Translations under genes and position numbers: made by a program
Notes under the pieces: model-generated
What the model saw: the letters and a program-made list of their open reading frames with translations, nothing else
Databases searched by the model: none
Told to the model about the DNA's origin: nothing
Shown here: positions 48,492 through 57,914 of the stretch, one piece after another
Layout: each line of letters begins with the position of its first letter
How positions within the stretch are numbered: position 1 is the first letter of the stretch
From: Salifodinibacter halophilus
Lineage (GTDB): Bacteria; Pseudomonadota; Gammaproteobacteria; Nevskiales; Salinisphaeraceae
Length of the DNA stretch: 64,000 bases
Direction of reading: 5' to 3'
NCBI GenBank assembly: GCA_012999515.1
Contig: JABEEB010000001.1
Location: 2,136,858-2,200,857 of the forward strand

Positions 48492-49094
48492 TTATCCGGC
48501 TGTATATGGTCGGGCAAGCCCAAAGCCCACGGCGCCGGCACGTTTATGTCGCAGCGTTTCCAACACCGGATCAATTAATGAGGCGAACTCATGCGCTTGG
48601 GCGGCCGGATGCTCAAAATAAACACGCGCATTGGATGTCAGCGCTGGGCGTAGACGCTCGATCGCAGCGTGTTGTAGCTCATGCGCGAAGGGTGGGTCGA
48701 CGAAAGCGATGTCAATCGAAGAAGCAGGCAGCGATGCGTGCCGAAAATCGCTGGCTGTGACCGTCGCGCGGGTGTTCGCACCGAGCATGTCGAGTCGCTC
48801 GCGAAGCGCGTTGGCCGTTGTGCGGTCGGTGTCGAAAAAATCGACGTGCGCCGCACCGCGTGACAGCGCTTCCAGCCCGAGCGCGCCGGTCCCGGCGAAA
48901 CAATCGATGCAGTGAGCGCCCTCGATCATGGGCGCTAGCCAGTTGAAAAGCGTTTCGCGAACTCGCTCGGCGGTCGGGCGCAGTCCATCGGCATCGGTGA
49001 CGGGCAGGCGTGTGCCGCGCCATTGGCCGCCGGTCAGGCGTATGGTTGCTGGTCGGCCCGGTTTGCGGCGACCTCGGCTGCGCTGTTTGGCCAA
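48492..49094 (-). CDS. rsmD: 16S rRNA (guanine(966)-N2)-methyltransferase RsmD
   Basis: RsmD methylates G966 of 16S rRNA in the 30S subunit. The 200-residue protein has a basic N-terminus, the RLTGGQWRGTRLPV start of the fold and RPTAERVRETLFNWL. The SAM-binding motif is CFAGTGALGLEALSRGA (about 64-80) and the catalytic motif is FVDPPF near 133. It sits between tldD and coaD, all on the minus strand. Confidence 0.95.
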   Translation of the reverse strand: MAKQRSRGRRKPGRPATIRLTGGQWRGTRLPVTDADGLRPTAERVRETLFNWLAPMIEGAHCIDCFAGTGALGLEALSRGAAHVDFFDTDRTTANALRERLDMLGANTRATVTASDFRHASLPASSIDIAFVDPPFAHELQHAAIERLRPALTSNARVYFEHPAAQAHEFASLIDPVLETLRHKRAGAVGFGLARPYTAG

Positions 49095-49105
49095 ACTATC
49101 CGGAG

Positions 49106-50560
49106 TCAGCCGGTGTCGGTGCCACCAACCGTGATGGCGTCGATTTTAAGTGTTGGCTGGCCGACACCGACCGGCACGTTCTGACCTTGTTTGCCGCAGA
49201 CGCCGACGCCTGAGTCCAGGGCGAAGTCGTTGCCGAGCATCGAAACCTGATTCAAAATCCCCGGGCCGTTGCCGATCAGTGTTGCGCCTTTGACCGGTGC
49301 ACCGATTTGGCCGTTTTCCACGCGGTAGGCTTCGTCGGCCGAGAACACGAAGTTGCCGGACGTGATGTCGACCGAGCCACCGGAGAAATTGACCGCGTAG
49401 ATGCCATCGTCGAGCGAACTGATGATATCGGCCGGCTCGTCGTTGCCGGGGCACAGATATGTGTTGGTCATCCGCGGCATAACGGTGTCAGCGTAAGATT
49501 CGCGACGGGCGTTGCCGGTGGTCGGTACACCCATCAGGCCAGCGTTGTGCTTGTCCTGCATATAGCCGGTGAGCACCCCGTTTTCGATCAATGTGTTGCG
49601 GCCAGCCAGTGTGCCCTCGTCGTCGACGGCTAGCGAGCCACGGCGGCCGTCCAGGGTGCCATCATCGACCACAGTACAAAGTGGCGAGGCGACTTGTTCG
49701 CCGATGCGGTCGGCATAGGTGGATGTGCCGCGGCGGTTGAAATCGCCCTCCAGACCGTGACCGACAGCCTCGTGGAGCAATACGCCGGGCCAACCCGCTC
49801 CTAGGACGACTGGCATGGACCCGGCGGGTGCCGGTTCGGCACGCAGGCGTACCAGCGCTCGGTCGACGGCCTGGCGTGCATAGTCAGCCACGCGGTCCAC
49901 GCCGTCGTTGAAAAAGCCATAGTCGGTACGTGCGCCGCCACCGGCACTAGCCGATTCGCGTAGGCCATTGGCTTCGACCTGCACGCTGATATTGACGCGG
50001 ACCAGCGGGCGAACATCCCCGGCCAGGGTGCCATCGGTCGCCGCGACCAATACCGTGTCGCTTGTGCTTGCACAGGAAGCGGTCACGCGCACTACACGGT
50101 CGTCGGCTGCGCGTGCGATCTTATCGGCATGGTGCAGCAGGGCGAGTTTATCGGCGGCCTCGAGGCTGGCTGACGGGTCAATCGGCTGATAGCGCATCGG
50201 CGGCGGATTATCGCCACGGGTTAGCGGGTTGACCCGCGCGCTGTTGCCGCCATGAGCGATCGCCGCTGCGGCATCGGAGGCCTCGGCTAAAGCGGGGAAT
50301 GCCAGTTCGTCGGCATAACCGAAGCCGGTCTGTTCGCCGGCCAGGGCGCGCACCCCCACACCCTGGCTCTGGCTGGAGGCGGCCGTGCGCACTATGCCGT
50401 CATCCAGTACCCACTGTTCGTTTTTGTGGATCTGAAAATAGAGGTCGCCGTAGTCGATGCCCGGACGCATCAGCGCGTCCAGCGTGGATTGCAATTGGCC
50501 AGCGTCGATTTGCGCCGGGCCGAGCAACGCGTCGCAGGCGATGTCAGTGTGGTTGTCCAT
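49106..50560 (-). CDS. tldD: Metalloprotease TldD
   Basis: TldD forms the TldD/TldE (PmbA) heterodimeric zinc protease that trims unfolded peptides and processes microcin B17 and the CcdA antitoxin in E. coli. The ATG at 50560 gives 484 residues; a TTG at 50581 is an alternative. The metal motif is LLHEAVGHGLEGDFNRRG near residue 260, followed by DDEGTLAGRNTLIENGVLTG-type sequence and a C-terminal GNDFALDSGVGVCGKQGQ (about 448-465). pmbA is not in the window. It belongs to the yhdP-nit-tldD block. Confidence 0.95.
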   Translation of the reverse strand: MDNHTDIACDALLGPAQIDAGQLQSTLDALMRPGIDYGDLYFQIHKNEQWVLDDGIVRTAASSQSQGVGVRALAGEQTGFGYADELAFPALAEASDAAAAIAHGGNSARVNPLTRGDNPPPMRYQPIDPSASLEAADKLALLHHADKIARAADDRVVRVTASCASTSDTVLVAATDGTLAGDVRPLVRVNISVQVEANGLRESASAGGGARTDYGFFNDGVDRVADYARQAVDRALVRLRAEPAPAGSMPVVLGAGWPGVLLHEAVGHGLEGDFNRRGTSTYADRIGEQVASPLCTVVDDGTLDGRRGSLAVDDEGTLAGRNTLIENGVLTGYMQDKHNAGLMGVPTTGNARRESYADTVMPRMTNTYLCPGNDEPADIISSLDDGIYAVNFSGGSVDITSGNFVFSADEAYRVENGQIGAPVKGATLIGNGPGILNQVSMLGNDFALDSGVGVCGKQGQNVPVGVGQPTLKIDAITVGGTDTG

Positions 50561-50689
50561 AAATCTTAGCTTAGCACTCAAGATGCCGCGTATCGCATCA
50601 AGATTTAAAAATTAAGCGACTTTACTATGCTTATAGCGCTTTGTTTGCGTTATGTGCCTAAAAGTGGTGTGGCGAGGGATGCCCGGTCA

Positions 50690-50774
50690 GCCGCTAAACG
50701 GCATGGCATTACCCGGCTTGGTCTGAGTCCAGTGAGTCAAATACTGAGTCCAGTGTGCTGCCACTAAACGGCAT
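50690..50774. repeat. Short direct repeats at the 3' end of the isochorismatase-like gene
   Basis: A 15-base unit at 50690-50704 recurs at 50760-50774 with one mismatch (core CTAAACGGCAT). Between them a 12-base unit CTGAGTCCAGTG occurs at 50723-50734 and 50744-50755. The outer pair straddles the stop codon, so the final 20 codons look repeat-derived. Confidence 0.6.
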
Positions 50775-51380
50775 TTGATCCGGTGCGGTTGAGTGCCAAG
50801 CGGTGTAATCCTTGCCCGCAAGCTTATGCACGCATTCTGTGGCATTGAAAATTTCAATATCGTAGACCCAGTTGGCCATCATCAATATGGCGGCTTTATG
50901 GGCGCCGTCGTTTGTGGCTGCGCAGCCATCTTTGACCAGATTAACCTGGTAATCGTGTGCGTAGGCGTCAAAGACACTCGTCATCAGACAGCCATCGGTC
51001 ACGAAGCCGCCCATGATCAAGTGTTTGATATCAAGATTGCGTAATATCAAATCGAGTGGCGTCGCATGGAAACCGCTCCATCGATGCTTGTCGATGACGG
51101 CATCAAATTCCGTTGGCGCGATGTCGTCGATAATCTCCTTGGCCTCGGCGTCATCGCGGTAATACACCGGTTGCCCGTGGTCGTCGAGCACTTCGTGGTT
51201 GGGCAATCCAAAGCCGTCGGTACGGTTGATCTGCCGTGTGTAGATAACGGGTATATCAAGCGGTCGACAGGCTGCGAGTAATTGATCAGCCGCGGCCACT
51301 GCTGGCTGAACTCCTTGGATTCCGTATTTACTTTCTTTTTGAAAATCGATCAGAACCAGTGCGGTGCGTGATAGATCCAT
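50709..51380 (-). CDS. Isochorismatase-like cysteine hydrolase
   Basis: A cytosolic hydrolase of the isochorismatase/nicotinamidase fold, probably acting on an amide or similar bond; the substrate cannot be told. The ATG at 51380 gives 223 residues beginning MDLSRTALVLIDFQKE. The frame is open 69 bases further upstream. The Asp-Lys-Cys triad is visible: Asp in LVLIDFQKE, Lys in VIDKHRWSGF and Cys in GGFVTDGCLMTS (after the cis-peptide-like GGF-V). The gene is visibly more AT-rich than its neighbours and lies between the nitrilase and tldD genes, with 202 and 148 bases of spacer. This suggests later insertion into that block. Confidence 0.85.
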   Translation of the reverse strand: MDLSRTALVLIDFQKESKYGIQGVQPAVAAADQLLAACRPLDIPVIYTRQINRTDGFGLPNHEVLDDHGQPVYYRDDAEAKEIIDDIAPTEFDAVIDKHRWSGFHATPLDLILRNLDIKHLIMGGFVTDGCLMTSVFDAYAHDYQVNLVKDGCAATNDGAHKAAILMMANWVYDIEIFNATECVHKLAGKDYTAWHSTAPDQMPFSGSTLDSVFDSLDSDQAG

Positions 51381-51582
51381 CAATGCGTGGCCTGTGTGGC
51401 GTAAAAAACCATGATAACGAAGCGTTACGGTCAGCCTGTCGGCTATCACGGATGCCAGTCGGTTATAACAGTTTGGAACCGGAGCCCGACGGGGTCAGTC
51501 AGCTGGTACAGCGTGACGGTGTTGAGCCAAAACGCAGCAAGCTGATTCAGCGTCACAGGCCACCCAGAACATACCAAACGCG

Positions 51583-52443
51583 CTAACGATCCGACGACGG
51601 CCTGGTCGGCGTCATCCGCCGGTGTTCGAGCGTTGGAAAGCGTGAACGTAGGCTCGCCACGTGGTCGAGGTCGAGGTCGGTGGTGATGACCTCGGCTTCG
51701 TCGGTGGCTGCTTCGACCTTGATGCTGCCCCAGGGATCGACAATGAGACTGTGCCCATAGGTACGCCGACCGTCGGCGTGAACACCGGCCTGATCCGGCG
51801 CGATCAGTGCGAACTGGTTTTCGATCGCGCGCGCTCGTGTCAGCACGTGCCAGTGTGCCTGGCCGGTTGTGTCGGTGAATGCCGACGGCGCGACGACGAT
51901 TTCGGCACCGGCATCGGCGAGTGCGCGGTAAAGCGCGGGGAACCGCAGGTCGTAGCAGATGGTCAGGCCGAGTCGGCCGACATCGGTATCCACGATGCGG
52001 GGCTCGGGGGGACCCGGTACGAACATCGCCGATTCGCGGTAGGCCTCGGTCGAGCCGGGTATGCCGATGTCGAAAAGATGAATCTTGTCGTAGCGTGCCG
52101 CGCGCCGACCGTTGGGGTCGTAGACGAGACACGACGGGATCACGCGCTCCGCTTCGCCGGAGGCCAAAGGGATACTACCACCGACCAGCCAGATGCCGTG
52201 CGCAGCCGCCGTAGTGGCTAGGAACGATTGAATCTGGCCGTTGCCGTCAACTTCGCCGACGGGGGCGTAGTCGTTTGGGCGCCGGCCCATGAATGCGAAA
52301 TTTTCGGGTAAGACAATGAGCGATGCACCGTCGGCTGCGGCTTCGCTGACGAGTCGGCCTGCGACACCGAGATTGTGTTGGACATCATCGATGCTGACCA
52401 TTTGGATGGCGGCGACGTGGGATCGATTGGCTGAGTCGGTCAT
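51583..52443 (-). CDS. Nitrilase-family carbon-nitrogen hydrolase (Nit1/deaminated glutathione amidase-like)
   Basis: A 286-residue C-N hydrolase with the Glu-Lys-Cys triad: Glu in LIVLPENFAFMG near residue 46, Lys in AARYDKIHLFDIGIPG near 117, and Cys in LTICYDLRFPALYRAL near 158. The Nit1/NitA subgroup, which repairs deaminated glutathione, shows the same HLFDI and YDLRFPALYR sequences, so this activity is likely but not proved. It starts 7 bases after the yhdP stop and is part of the conserved yhdP-nit-tldD order. Confidence 0.9.
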   Translation of the reverse strand: MTDSANRSHVAAIQMVSIDDVQHNLGVAGRLVSEAAADGASLIVLPENFAFMGRRPNDYAPVGEVDGNGQIQSFLATTAAAHGIWLVGGSIPLASGEAERVIPSCLVYDPNGRRAARYDKIHLFDIGIPGSTEAYRESAMFVPGPPEPRIVDTDVGRLGLTICYDLRFPALYRALADAGAEIVVAPSAFTDTTGQAHWHVLTRARAIENQFALIAPDQAGVHADGRRTYGHSLIVDPWGSIKVEAATDEAEVITTDLDLDHVASLRSRFPTLEHRRMTPTRPSSDR

Positions 52444-52450
52444 GGCGTGG

Positions 52451-55400
52451 CTATTGATCGCTATCGGACTGTTGGCCTATGACGGCCAGCGTATGCCATC
52501 CGCCGCGGAGATTGAAAGTCAGGCGCGTAAGCTTATTGAATGGATGCTGAAAAAGCTCCTGGAGACCAAAAACGGCGGCGCCGCCCAACGGTCCGCCGAA
52601 GATCGTACTGACAATCGTCAAACCGCTGCCGATTTTGGGAGTCACGACGACGCGTGCATTGACGTCGCGGCTGGCCAGTCCAACCCGGCCACTAAACGCA
52701 ATCTTGGCCGAATTGGTGTTCATTCGGGCGCCTTTGATAAACGCGTTGCCGTTAACAAGCCGTGCGGGCACCGTTAGCTTATCGAACGCCAGCCCGGGCT
52801 TAGCGATATCGTTGAAATTTAGCAATAACCGACTCGGTAACGCGTTGATGTTCAACAGCCCGAGTGCACGCGCCGGTCCGGGGCTTACGCTCGGCAGACT
52901 GCCATGATCGAGTGTCGCCTTGGCGTTACCGTGGAGCGCGCGTAGATCCAAACCGCGCGGGTTGGGGGCAATATTCAAATCACCCTGGATGTGTGTTCGT
53001 GCTGCCTCGATCGGTAGCGGCAGGCCCAGTCCGTTGGCGATAGTTGGCACATGTTTGCCAGTTAGTTCGAATTTGAGATTAGCTGTGGTCCGACCTTCGT
53101 CGCGCTGCCATAGGCCGCTGACATGCGCGGTATCCTTATTCGCTTGCCACTGGGCTTTGGACAAGCGCCAACCGCCGGGCGCCGCACTTGCGTTGACGCG
53201 TAGTTCACCCAGTTGGTTATCGCCTAGCGATAAGTTTTGGATCGTCGCGTTGATCGCGGGCAGTTCGGTTGGTTTGACGTCGGGGAGTAAAACCGGCCAC
53301 TCCGTTATCGCTCCCGACGTTGTTTCTTTCGAGCGATCGGCATTATCGGTTTCGTTATCGTCGGCCTCGACATTGTCGAGCGCTAGTTTGTTCAGCGATG
53401 CGCCGACACGCAGTCGCTGATTGGCCGTGTTGGCGACCGAGACCCGGCCGTCAGCATACGGGCCGCCGAGCGCAATCTGCCAGCCACGATTGGACGGCCG
53501 TGTCGCGTGTGCATCGATTTTGAGATTGTCGAGTGCGACCTTGCCCAGGCGCAGAGTGTCTATATCGAGATCGGCGCCGCGAAAGGCCAGCGTCGTGGGG
53601 TTGTCACCATCTTCGTTCGATCGCCGCTTTGCTTTTGCTTGCAGCATACGGCGAATAACGTAAAACCAGCCGGGTCCGTCGACGAGCTGGGTATGACCGC
53701 CGATCCAGATGCCCGGGGTTGACGGCGGTGTCGGCGGTTTGTCGCCGAGCAACACCTGAACCCGGGTGGGAGATGCGTTTTTGAGCTGGACATTTGCCGT
53801 GATGCGGTCGTCGTAGCGCGCATGCACACGTGAGCCGTCGGCGGCGACTTGTAGCGCAAGCGGTGTGGTCGCCTGGGGCCGCTTGGCCAGCGGTGGCGGT
53901 AGCTTGAGGGCGATTCCCTCGAGGTCGGTATTGATTCGAAACGGTGAACGTTTGCCGTGCGGCCCGATCCGGAAAGCAAGGTCATAATGGGTCGCGCCGT
54001 GGATATATTGCAGCCAGCGGCGCGGTATATAGTGCGCCAGTAGATCGCGATCCCGGGGCAGTTTCGCTTGGCCCTGGACCTGGATCCGTTCGCCGCCGTC
54101 GTTTTCCGGAACCAGGTCCGCAGACAGTGACGTGCCGGCCAATTGGGCCTTGATGTCGCTCGCGCGCACCACGTCGCGTGAGAAAGACAAATCGCCGTGG
54201 ATGTCGGTTATCGGCGCCGGCAACGCGGCCTGTTTCAAGGTGTCGCCCGCCAGATGCAGTTGCCCATCAACCTTGAGTTTGGGCATCTCGGGTTTGAGTG
54301 GAATCTTCAAGCGCGTCTGAACACGGGCGGGCCCGCTGGCGTGCAGTGGGCGTACGATCTCGCCTATTTCGTCGGCCAGTGGCGAATTCAGGATGAATGC
54401 CCGCAGTTTTTCCAGGCGCGTTGCTTTCGTTTTCGTTTGGATCGCGAACATCGGCTCGCGCACGTCTTCTATCGAGCCAGTCGACGGCGCCAGCTTGATA
54501 CCGGCTATGCGTCCTTGTTCAAGTTTGGCTTTCAAACCGACGTTGTCGATCGACAGAGAACCGTCGGTGTTTTTGAGCTTGGGCCAGCCCGGTTTCGGCC
54601 GAAGTGTGACATCGCGTGCTTGGAGTTTGAGCGCGAACTGGCCCTCGGCGTGCTGGGTCGCGAATGGGAAATTGGCGAGTTTGCCGTCGAGTTTCAGTGT
54701 GGCCGACGGCACACGGCCGGCTATGACGCAGTGCCCGAGCCAGTCCCGCAATTCGGCGTTGGGGAGTTTCGCGTGCTGCGGAATATATTGGACGAGTTCG
54801 GACGCATTCGGTAGTTCGGCCTTGGCTACGAGGTGCGTGCTCGTCGAGCTTTTGGTGGGGGCGGTTACCCGGCCGTTAAGTGTTAGCCGGTTGTCGCCGC
54901 TTGTCGCCGACAAATCTTTGAGTTGTAGCCGGATTGCATCGTTTTTATGGCGCCAGGTCAGCGTGCCGTCCAGATCGTTGATCGGCAGGGTGCCCTTGAG
55001 GTAGCGGTCTGACTGGATGCGACCACCCGCGTGTTGGAAACGGATGGTGTGCGTGCCCGCCGTTTGTTGATAGCGGCCGCGGACGGGGCCAAAGCTTAGG
55101 TCCGAATCGGCAAACTGAAGTTTATCGAACGATGCGTTGAGCTCGAGTGCATGGTCGTTTCCGATCTCGGCCTGAAAACGAGGCACGTTCAGGCTTAACT
55201 TGGCATTTTTGATGGCGTCGACGCGTTGTTTGGCCTGTCGTGTGATCAGACTGCCGGGCAAATGTTTGCCGTGGACGACGATGTGGCGATGTTCGAGCCC
55301 GGCGTGGCCGGCGAGCTGCAACTTGTCCAGGTTGGCGACATTGCCGCTCGCCTGTTCGAGGTGGAATTGGACGCGATCACTGCCCGGCTTTTGGTTGAGC

Positions 55401-56299
55401 GCGAATGTGGCATCGATCCGTGGCGGTTGTGCGCCCGAGTCCGATGCGCTGCTGCCGATCTGTGTTTTGATCTGGGCGTTCGTATCGACGAAATGGTCTT
55501 GCTGCCAGCGACCTTCGAGTGTGATATCGAGGTGTCCGCCGCGTTGGCTGTTTGGAGTGCTTTCACCGGCTAGCAGTTGGCTGAGCTCAAACGGATCAGC
55601 GGTACGCATGTGGGCGAAAAATCGGGCGCTTTCAACGTTTGGTGGCTTCGCTTTTAATGTCGTGTGGCCACGTGCCGTCGGCAGCCAGGTCGGGCCTTTA
55701 AAATTGAATGACGCCCGCCATTGCTGGCCGTTTTCACGGCGTATGCGCACATCCAATGGCTCGAGTGCGACGCTACCGCCCGGTACCTTGGGCCCGGCAA
55801 AGTCGACACGAGCCTTTTTAACAATCAGTGCATCGAGGTACCCGCGCAGGCGGTCGAGTTTCTGCCAGTCGGGCGTCGCACCTTGCGTGCGCGACCAGTT
55901 GACTAAGCGCACTTGCCCGTTTGCCGACCGCCGGACTTTGAGACGCGGGCGTTCAAGGACGATTGCCTGCGCCTTGAAGCGGCCGCGTATAAGTGAATTC
56001 ATGTCGAACCGGATTGTCACCCGGCGGCCGCGTACGGCTGGCTTGGCATGGTCTGGGCGAAACAGACCGACGTTTTTAAGCGTCACGGCCGGTCCGGCGC
56101 CGGCCCAGTCGAGCGACAGGGCCTTGGCGGTTACATGGCCGTCGATGTGTTGACTGGCGGCGCTGGTGATAGCGGGCCGCGCCGTCGTGGCAATCTGTTC
56201 GATGCCCCAACCGGTCAACGCCAGCATCAGTCCCAGGGAAGCGAACTGCGCCAGGATTTCGATCAGCGTTTTTTGCCAGTAGGGCGAATCAGTGGCCAT
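52451..56299 (-). CDS. yhdP: YhdP family protein (AsmA-like, TIGR02099)
   Basis: A very large (1282-residue) inner-membrane-anchored periplasmic protein. An N-terminal transmembrane segment (about 10-35) is followed by a repetitive beta-rich body of the AsmA/TamB-like repeating-groove class. Such proteins carry phospholipids from the inner to the outer membrane; E. coli YhdP acts with TamB and YdbH. Typical features are the DUF3971-like central part (HIDGHVTAKALSLDWAGAGP near the start), the YIPRRWLQYIHGATHYDLAFRIG-type region near residue 760, and a C-terminal segment SGRVGLASRDVNARVVVTP ending before a hydrophobic IFGGPLGGAAVFGLQELF. It is the first gene of the yhdP-nit-tldD block. Confidence 0.9.
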   Translation of the reverse strand: MATDSPYWQKTLIEILAQFASLGLMLALTGWGIEQIATTARPAITSAASQHIDGHVTAKALSLDWAGAGPAVTLKNVGLFRPDHAKPAVRGRRVTIRFDMNSLIRGRFKAQAIVLERPRLKVRRSANGQVRLVNWSRTQGATPDWQKLDRLRGYLDALIVKKARVDFAGPKVPGGSVALEPLDVRIRRENGQQWRASFNFKGPTWLPTARGHTTLKAKPPNVESARFFAHMRTADPFELSQLLAGESTPNSQRGGHLDITLEGRWQQDHFVDTNAQIKTQIGSSASDSGAQPPRIDATFALNQKPGSDRVQFHLEQASGNVANLDKLQLAGHAGLEHRHIVVHGKHLPGSLITRQAKQRVDAIKNAKLSLNVPRFQAEIGNDHALELNASFDKLQFADSDLSFGPVRGRYQQTAGTHTIRFQHAGGRIQSDRYLKGTLPINDLDGTLTWRHKNDAIRLQLKDLSATSGDNRLTLNGRVTAPTKSSTSTHLVAKAELPNASELVQYIPQHAKLPNAELRDWLGHCVIAGRVPSATLKLDGKLANFPFATQHAEGQFALKLQARDVTLRPKPGWPKLKNTDGSLSIDNVGLKAKLEQGRIAGIKLAPSTGSIEDVREPMFAIQTKTKATRLEKLRAFILNSPLADEIGEIVRPLHASGPARVQTRLKIPLKPEMPKLKVDGQLHLAGDTLKQAALPAPITDIHGDLSFSRDVVRASDIKAQLAGTSLSADLVPENDGGERIQVQGQAKLPRDRDLLAHYIPRRWLQYIHGATHYDLAFRIGPHGKRSPFRINTDLEGIALKLPPPLAKRPQATTPLALQVAADGSRVHARYDDRITANVQLKNASPTRVQVLLGDKPPTPPSTPGIWIGGHTQLVDGPGWFYVIRRMLQAKAKRRSNEDGDNPTTLAFRGADLDIDTLRLGKVALDNLKIDAHATRPSNRGWQIALGGPYADGRVSVANTANQRLRVGASLNKLALDNVEADDNETDNADRSKETTSGAITEWPVLLPDVKPTELPAINATIQNLSLGDNQLGELRVNASAAPGGWRLSKAQWQANKDTAHVSGLWQRDEGRTTANLKFELTGKHVPTIANGLGLPLPIEAARTHIQGDLNIAPNPRGLDLRALHGNAKATLDHGSLPSVSPGPARALGLLNINALPSRLLLNFNDIAKPGLAFDKLTVPARLVNGNAFIKGARMNTNSAKIAFSGRVGLASRDVNARVVVTPKIGSGLTIVSTIFGGPLGGAAVFGLQELFQHPFNKLTRLTFNLRGGWHTLAVIGQQSDSDQ

Positions 56300-56413
56300 G
56301 CGTGCGGCGGGCGGTTAGGACAGCGCGGCTACGGCGTTACAGCATAGCCGAGTTGGTGGCGTTCGGCGAATACGCCGTAGCGACGCGGTTTACGCCAAGC
56401 CGTAATCTTGGCC

Positions 56414-56884
56414 TCAACCGCTGCGGTGGTAGGGATGACCGGTAAGAATTGTATGCGCGCGGTAGAGTTGCTCGGCAACGATCACACGGACCAATGCGTG
56501 CGGCAATGTTAACGCTGATAACGACCGAGTCGCATCGGCCCGCGCGCGGACCGACGGGCCGAGGCCGTCCGGTCCACCCACCAGAAGTGCGCGATCGCGG
56601 CCGTCCATCTGCCAGGCGTCGAGATCGCGTGCGAGCCCTTCGGTGGACCAACTGCGGCCGGTTTCGTCCAGGGCGATCGCTTCGGCACCGTCTGGAATAG
56701 CGCGCAGCATGCGCCGGTCTTCGTCAGCAACAGCGCGCGTGGTGTCGCCACTTTTGCGGTCGCTAGCGGCGATCGCGGATAGGCTCAGATCGATACCACG
56801 CGGTAGCCGTTTGCGGTACTCGTCAAAGCCGGTATCGACCCAGGTTGGCACGCGCTTGCCAACGGCAATGAGCGCGATTTTCAA
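56414..56884 (-). CDS. rlmH: 23S rRNA (pseudouridine(1915)-N3)-methyltransferase RlmH
   Basis: RlmH methylates pseudouridine 1915 in helix 69 of 23S rRNA in the 70S ribosome. The 156-residue SPOUT protein has the knot sequence ALLVGGPDGLGPSV near residue 101 and the C-terminal signature ALVRVIVAEQLYRAHTILTG followed by HPYHR. The start is TTG at 56884, overlapping the rsfS stop as TTGA; this start matches the E. coli N-terminus (MKIALIAVG). It ends the holA-proA-nadD-rsfS-rlmH chain. Confidence 0.96.
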   Translation of the reverse strand: MKIALIAVGKRVPTWVDTGFDEYRKRLPRGIDLSLSAIAASDRKSGDTTRAVADEDRRMLRAIPDGAEAIALDETGRSWSTEGLARDLDAWQMDGRDRALLVGGPDGLGPSVRARADATRSLSALTLPHALVRVIVAEQLYRAHTILTGHPYHRSG

Positions 56885-57237
56885 TGCGAGCTGTTGGCTT
56901 GTCGCTCGTTGGTGCCGACGTCCCAGAGTTTTTCGATCTGATAGTAGGCGCGGGTGGCGGGTTGCATGACATGGACGATGACCCCGCCCAGGTCGATCAA
57001 TGCCCAGTCGGCTGGTTCAAGTCCTTCGACGCGCGGCGCAAGCCCGGCTTGCTTGGCATTTTGGATGACGGTTTCCCCGATGCGTTTGACATGGCGTGAC
57101 GAGTTGCCACTACAGATGATCATGTCGTCGGCGATGGTCGTCAGCGCGCGGACATCGAGCACCTGTATCGATTCGGCTTTGAGCTCGTCGATCGCAGCGC
57201 GGGCGATATCCAGTGGTTCGGTGTGTTCGGTGGTCAT
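56881..57237 (-). CDS. rsfS: Ribosomal silencing factor RsfS
   Basis: RsfS binds L14 of the 50S subunit and blocks subunit joining in starvation. The 118-residue protein shows the family core: KAESIQVLDVRALTTIADDM (about 21-40), IICSGNSSRHVKRIGETV and EGLEPADWALIDLGGVIVHV (about 72-91). It overlaps nadD upstream as ATGA and rlmH downstream as TTGA, so the three are probably translated as a coupled unit. Confidence 0.95.
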   Translation of the reverse strand: MTTEHTEPLDIARAAIDELKAESIQVLDVRALTTIADDMIICSGNSSRHVKRIGETVIQNAKQAGLAPRVEGLEPADWALIDLGGVIVHVMQPATRAYYQIEKLWDVGTNERQANSSH

Positions 57238-57914
57238 GAGCGCTCGGTGGTGGCGGGTTGGCTATAGACGTTCGTGGTCATCAGCTCCTCCAGAACAGTA
57301 TCGGGCAGCAGGTAGCGTGGGCTGGCGCCGGCGGCCAGCAGTGCACGGATGCGGCTGGCGGATATAGCCAGCGTCGGCGGTTCGATCGGGATGATGGCGC
57401 CGGCCGGCCGGGATGCGAGTATGGCTGGGTCGTCGCTGTAGCGGATGTCGAGTTCGGCTGCGGCTTCGGCAGCTAGTGCCGGCCTCGAGCTACCGCGGTC
57501 GATCAGTGCGATATGCGCCAGTTCGAATAGTTCGCGCCAGTGGTGCCAGCTAGGCAGATCGGCGAATACATCACGGCCCATAATCAGGCACAGCGGTCTA
57601 TTCGGCCATTCGGCGCGCATGTCGGCCAATGTGTCGACTGTGTACGAGCGTCCGGCGCGCCGCAGTTCCCGGCTGTCCATGGTCAGGCGGGGTTCGGGCG
57701 CGGTCGCGAGATTGACCCAGTGCGCACGTTGTTCGGCGCTAGCCGCTGGTGCGTCGCGGTGCGGCGGCTGGCCGTTCGGAATCATGCGGACTTCGTCCAG
57801 ATGTAACTGTTCCGCGGTCTCCAGCGCCAGTCGGAGGTGGCCGTGATGGATTGGGTCGAATGTGCCGCCGAGAACGCCGATCGGCGGCTCAAGCGTCGGT
57901 TTGTCGTTGCTCAA
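57234..57914 (-). CDS. nadD: Nicotinate-nucleotide adenylyltransferase
   Basis: NadD adenylates nicotinate mononucleotide in NAD synthesis. The TTG at 57914 (226 residues) is chosen because it puts [19 protein letters not shown] about 15 residues from the start and overlaps the proA stop as TTGA. The frame is open a further 204 bases into proA, but that part is a shadow of proA. Other motifs are [11 protein letters not shown] and a C-terminal [20 protein letters not shown] (about 192-211). proA-nadD-rsfS-rlmH is a known pseudomonad order. Confidence 0.95.
   Translation of the reverse strand: MSNDKPTLEPPIGVLGGTFDPIHHGHLRLALETAEQLHLDEVRMIPNGQPPHRDAPAASAEQRAHWVNLATAPEPRLTMDSRELRRAGRSYTVDTLADMRAEWPNRPLCLIMGRDVFADLPSWHHWRELFELAHIALIDRGSSRPALAAEAAAELDIRYSDDPAILASRPAGAIIPIEPPTLAISASRIRALLAAGASPRYLLPDTVLEELMTTNVYSQPATTERS

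Noticed and set aside
55200..56153. 317-codon open frame antisense to yhdP
   Set aside because: Opposite a well-supported gene, Ser/Arg-rich without domains.
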